This document shows, in pieces, positions 5,221 to 5,431 of a stretch of DNA of 5,431 nt; the first letter of the stretch is position 1; each line of letters starts with the position of its first letter. The stretch is from JBAZOJ01 sp041648755. GTDB taxonomy: Bacteria; Planctomycetota; B143-G9. The DNA lies in contig JBAZOJ010000239.1 in assembly GCA_041648755.1 (NCBI GenBank), forward strand, positions 1-5,431, written 5' to 3'. Under the pieces are notes generated by a model that was not told the DNA's origin, made no database searches, and saw only the letters and a list, made by a program, of their open reading frames with translations. The position numbers and the translations under genes were made by a program.

Positions 5221-5431
5221 ATGCCGAGAACACCTAAGGAACAGACAGTCTATAGATTCGGCGTCTCCATTGAGCCTGCTTTGCTCAACGAGTTTGACGC
5301 CTTCGTCCGCGAGGCTGGCTTCGCTAATCGGTCCGAGGCAATCCGCGAGTTGATTCGCGCCCGCCTCATCGGCTCCGAGAGCGAGTTCGCCGAGGGCGAT
5401 GTTGCCGCTATCCTTTCCGTGTTCTACTCCA
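5221..5431 (+). CDS. nikR: NikR-like nickel-responsive regulator, 3' end outside the window
   Basis: The frame is open from ATG 5221 to the window edge, giving 70 full codons. The N-terminal ribbon-helix-helix DNA-binding domain is clear: the strand YRFGVSIEP (11-19), helix A LLNEFDAFVREAG (21-33) and helix B NRSEAIRELIRARL (36-49). The RFGVS and NRSEAIR signatures are typical of NikR, and GDVAAILSVFY (59-69) matches the start of its ACT-like nickel-binding domain. NikR binds Ni(II) and then represses nickel uptake genes. The histidine/cysteine nickel ligands would lie beyond the window, so metal specificity is not shown. The ATG gives the usual NikR N-terminus. It is divergent from the iron operon, about 1.5 kb away, and is preceded by a dyad that could be its own operator. 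Confidence 0.88.
   Translation, partial: MPRTPKEQTVYRFGVSIEPALLNEFDAFVREAGFANRSEAIRELIRARLIGSESEFAEGDVAAILSVFYS

Overview
The window looks like a GC-rich bacterial chromosome fragment. It holds a sulfatase-modifying-factor (SUMF1/FGE-type) gene, an iron-uptake operon led by its own metalloregulator, a long repeat-filled gap, and the start of a nickel regulator gene. Short G+C-biased motifs of the type seen here (CCGCGGAG-, GCCAAGG-, ACGCGAAT- and ACACGAA-like runs), together with SUMF1-type genes, remind me of Planctomycetes/Verrucomicrobia relatives and candidate phyla such as Hydrogenedentota or Sumerlaeota. That is recollection, not proof; no marker gene in the window fixes the taxon.

Layout. 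Bases 1-681 (+) are the 3' part of a SUMF1-domain protein gene, followed by a terminator-like hairpin at 804-830. Convergent to it, on the minus strand, runs a three-gene operon read from right to left: a DtxR/MntR-family regulator (3743-3270), feoA (3286-2966, start overlapping the regulator's end) and feoB (2942-879). Bases 3779-5153 hold no gene I can support. They carry a mosaic of direct and inverted repeats with a strongly pyrimidine-rich plus strand. At 5221 a nikR-like gene starts on the plus strand and runs off the window.

How it fits together. FeoB is the GTP-dependent ferrous iron permease of the inner membrane and FeoA its small cytosolic SH3-fold partner. The DtxR-family protein presumably senses Fe(II) or Mn(II) and represses its own operon. 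Its promoter is a near-consensus TTGCCA-17 bp-TATAAT whose spacer is filled by an 18-bp inverted repeat, a good autoregulatory operator candidate. The -10 lies so close to the ATG that the transcript should be leaderless. The nikR-like gene shows a similar design: a possible -10 inside a GTAACAC-N13-GTGCTAC dyad ending just before the ATG. Two divergent metalloregulator genes therefore face each other across the repeat block.

The most interesting points are the two operator/promoter arrangements with no or very short leaders, the mixed MntR/DtxR metal-site residues of the regulator, and the modular repeat array, in which different short-motif tails are exchanged at one junction. I found no convincing sign of a wholly new multi-gene system in this window.
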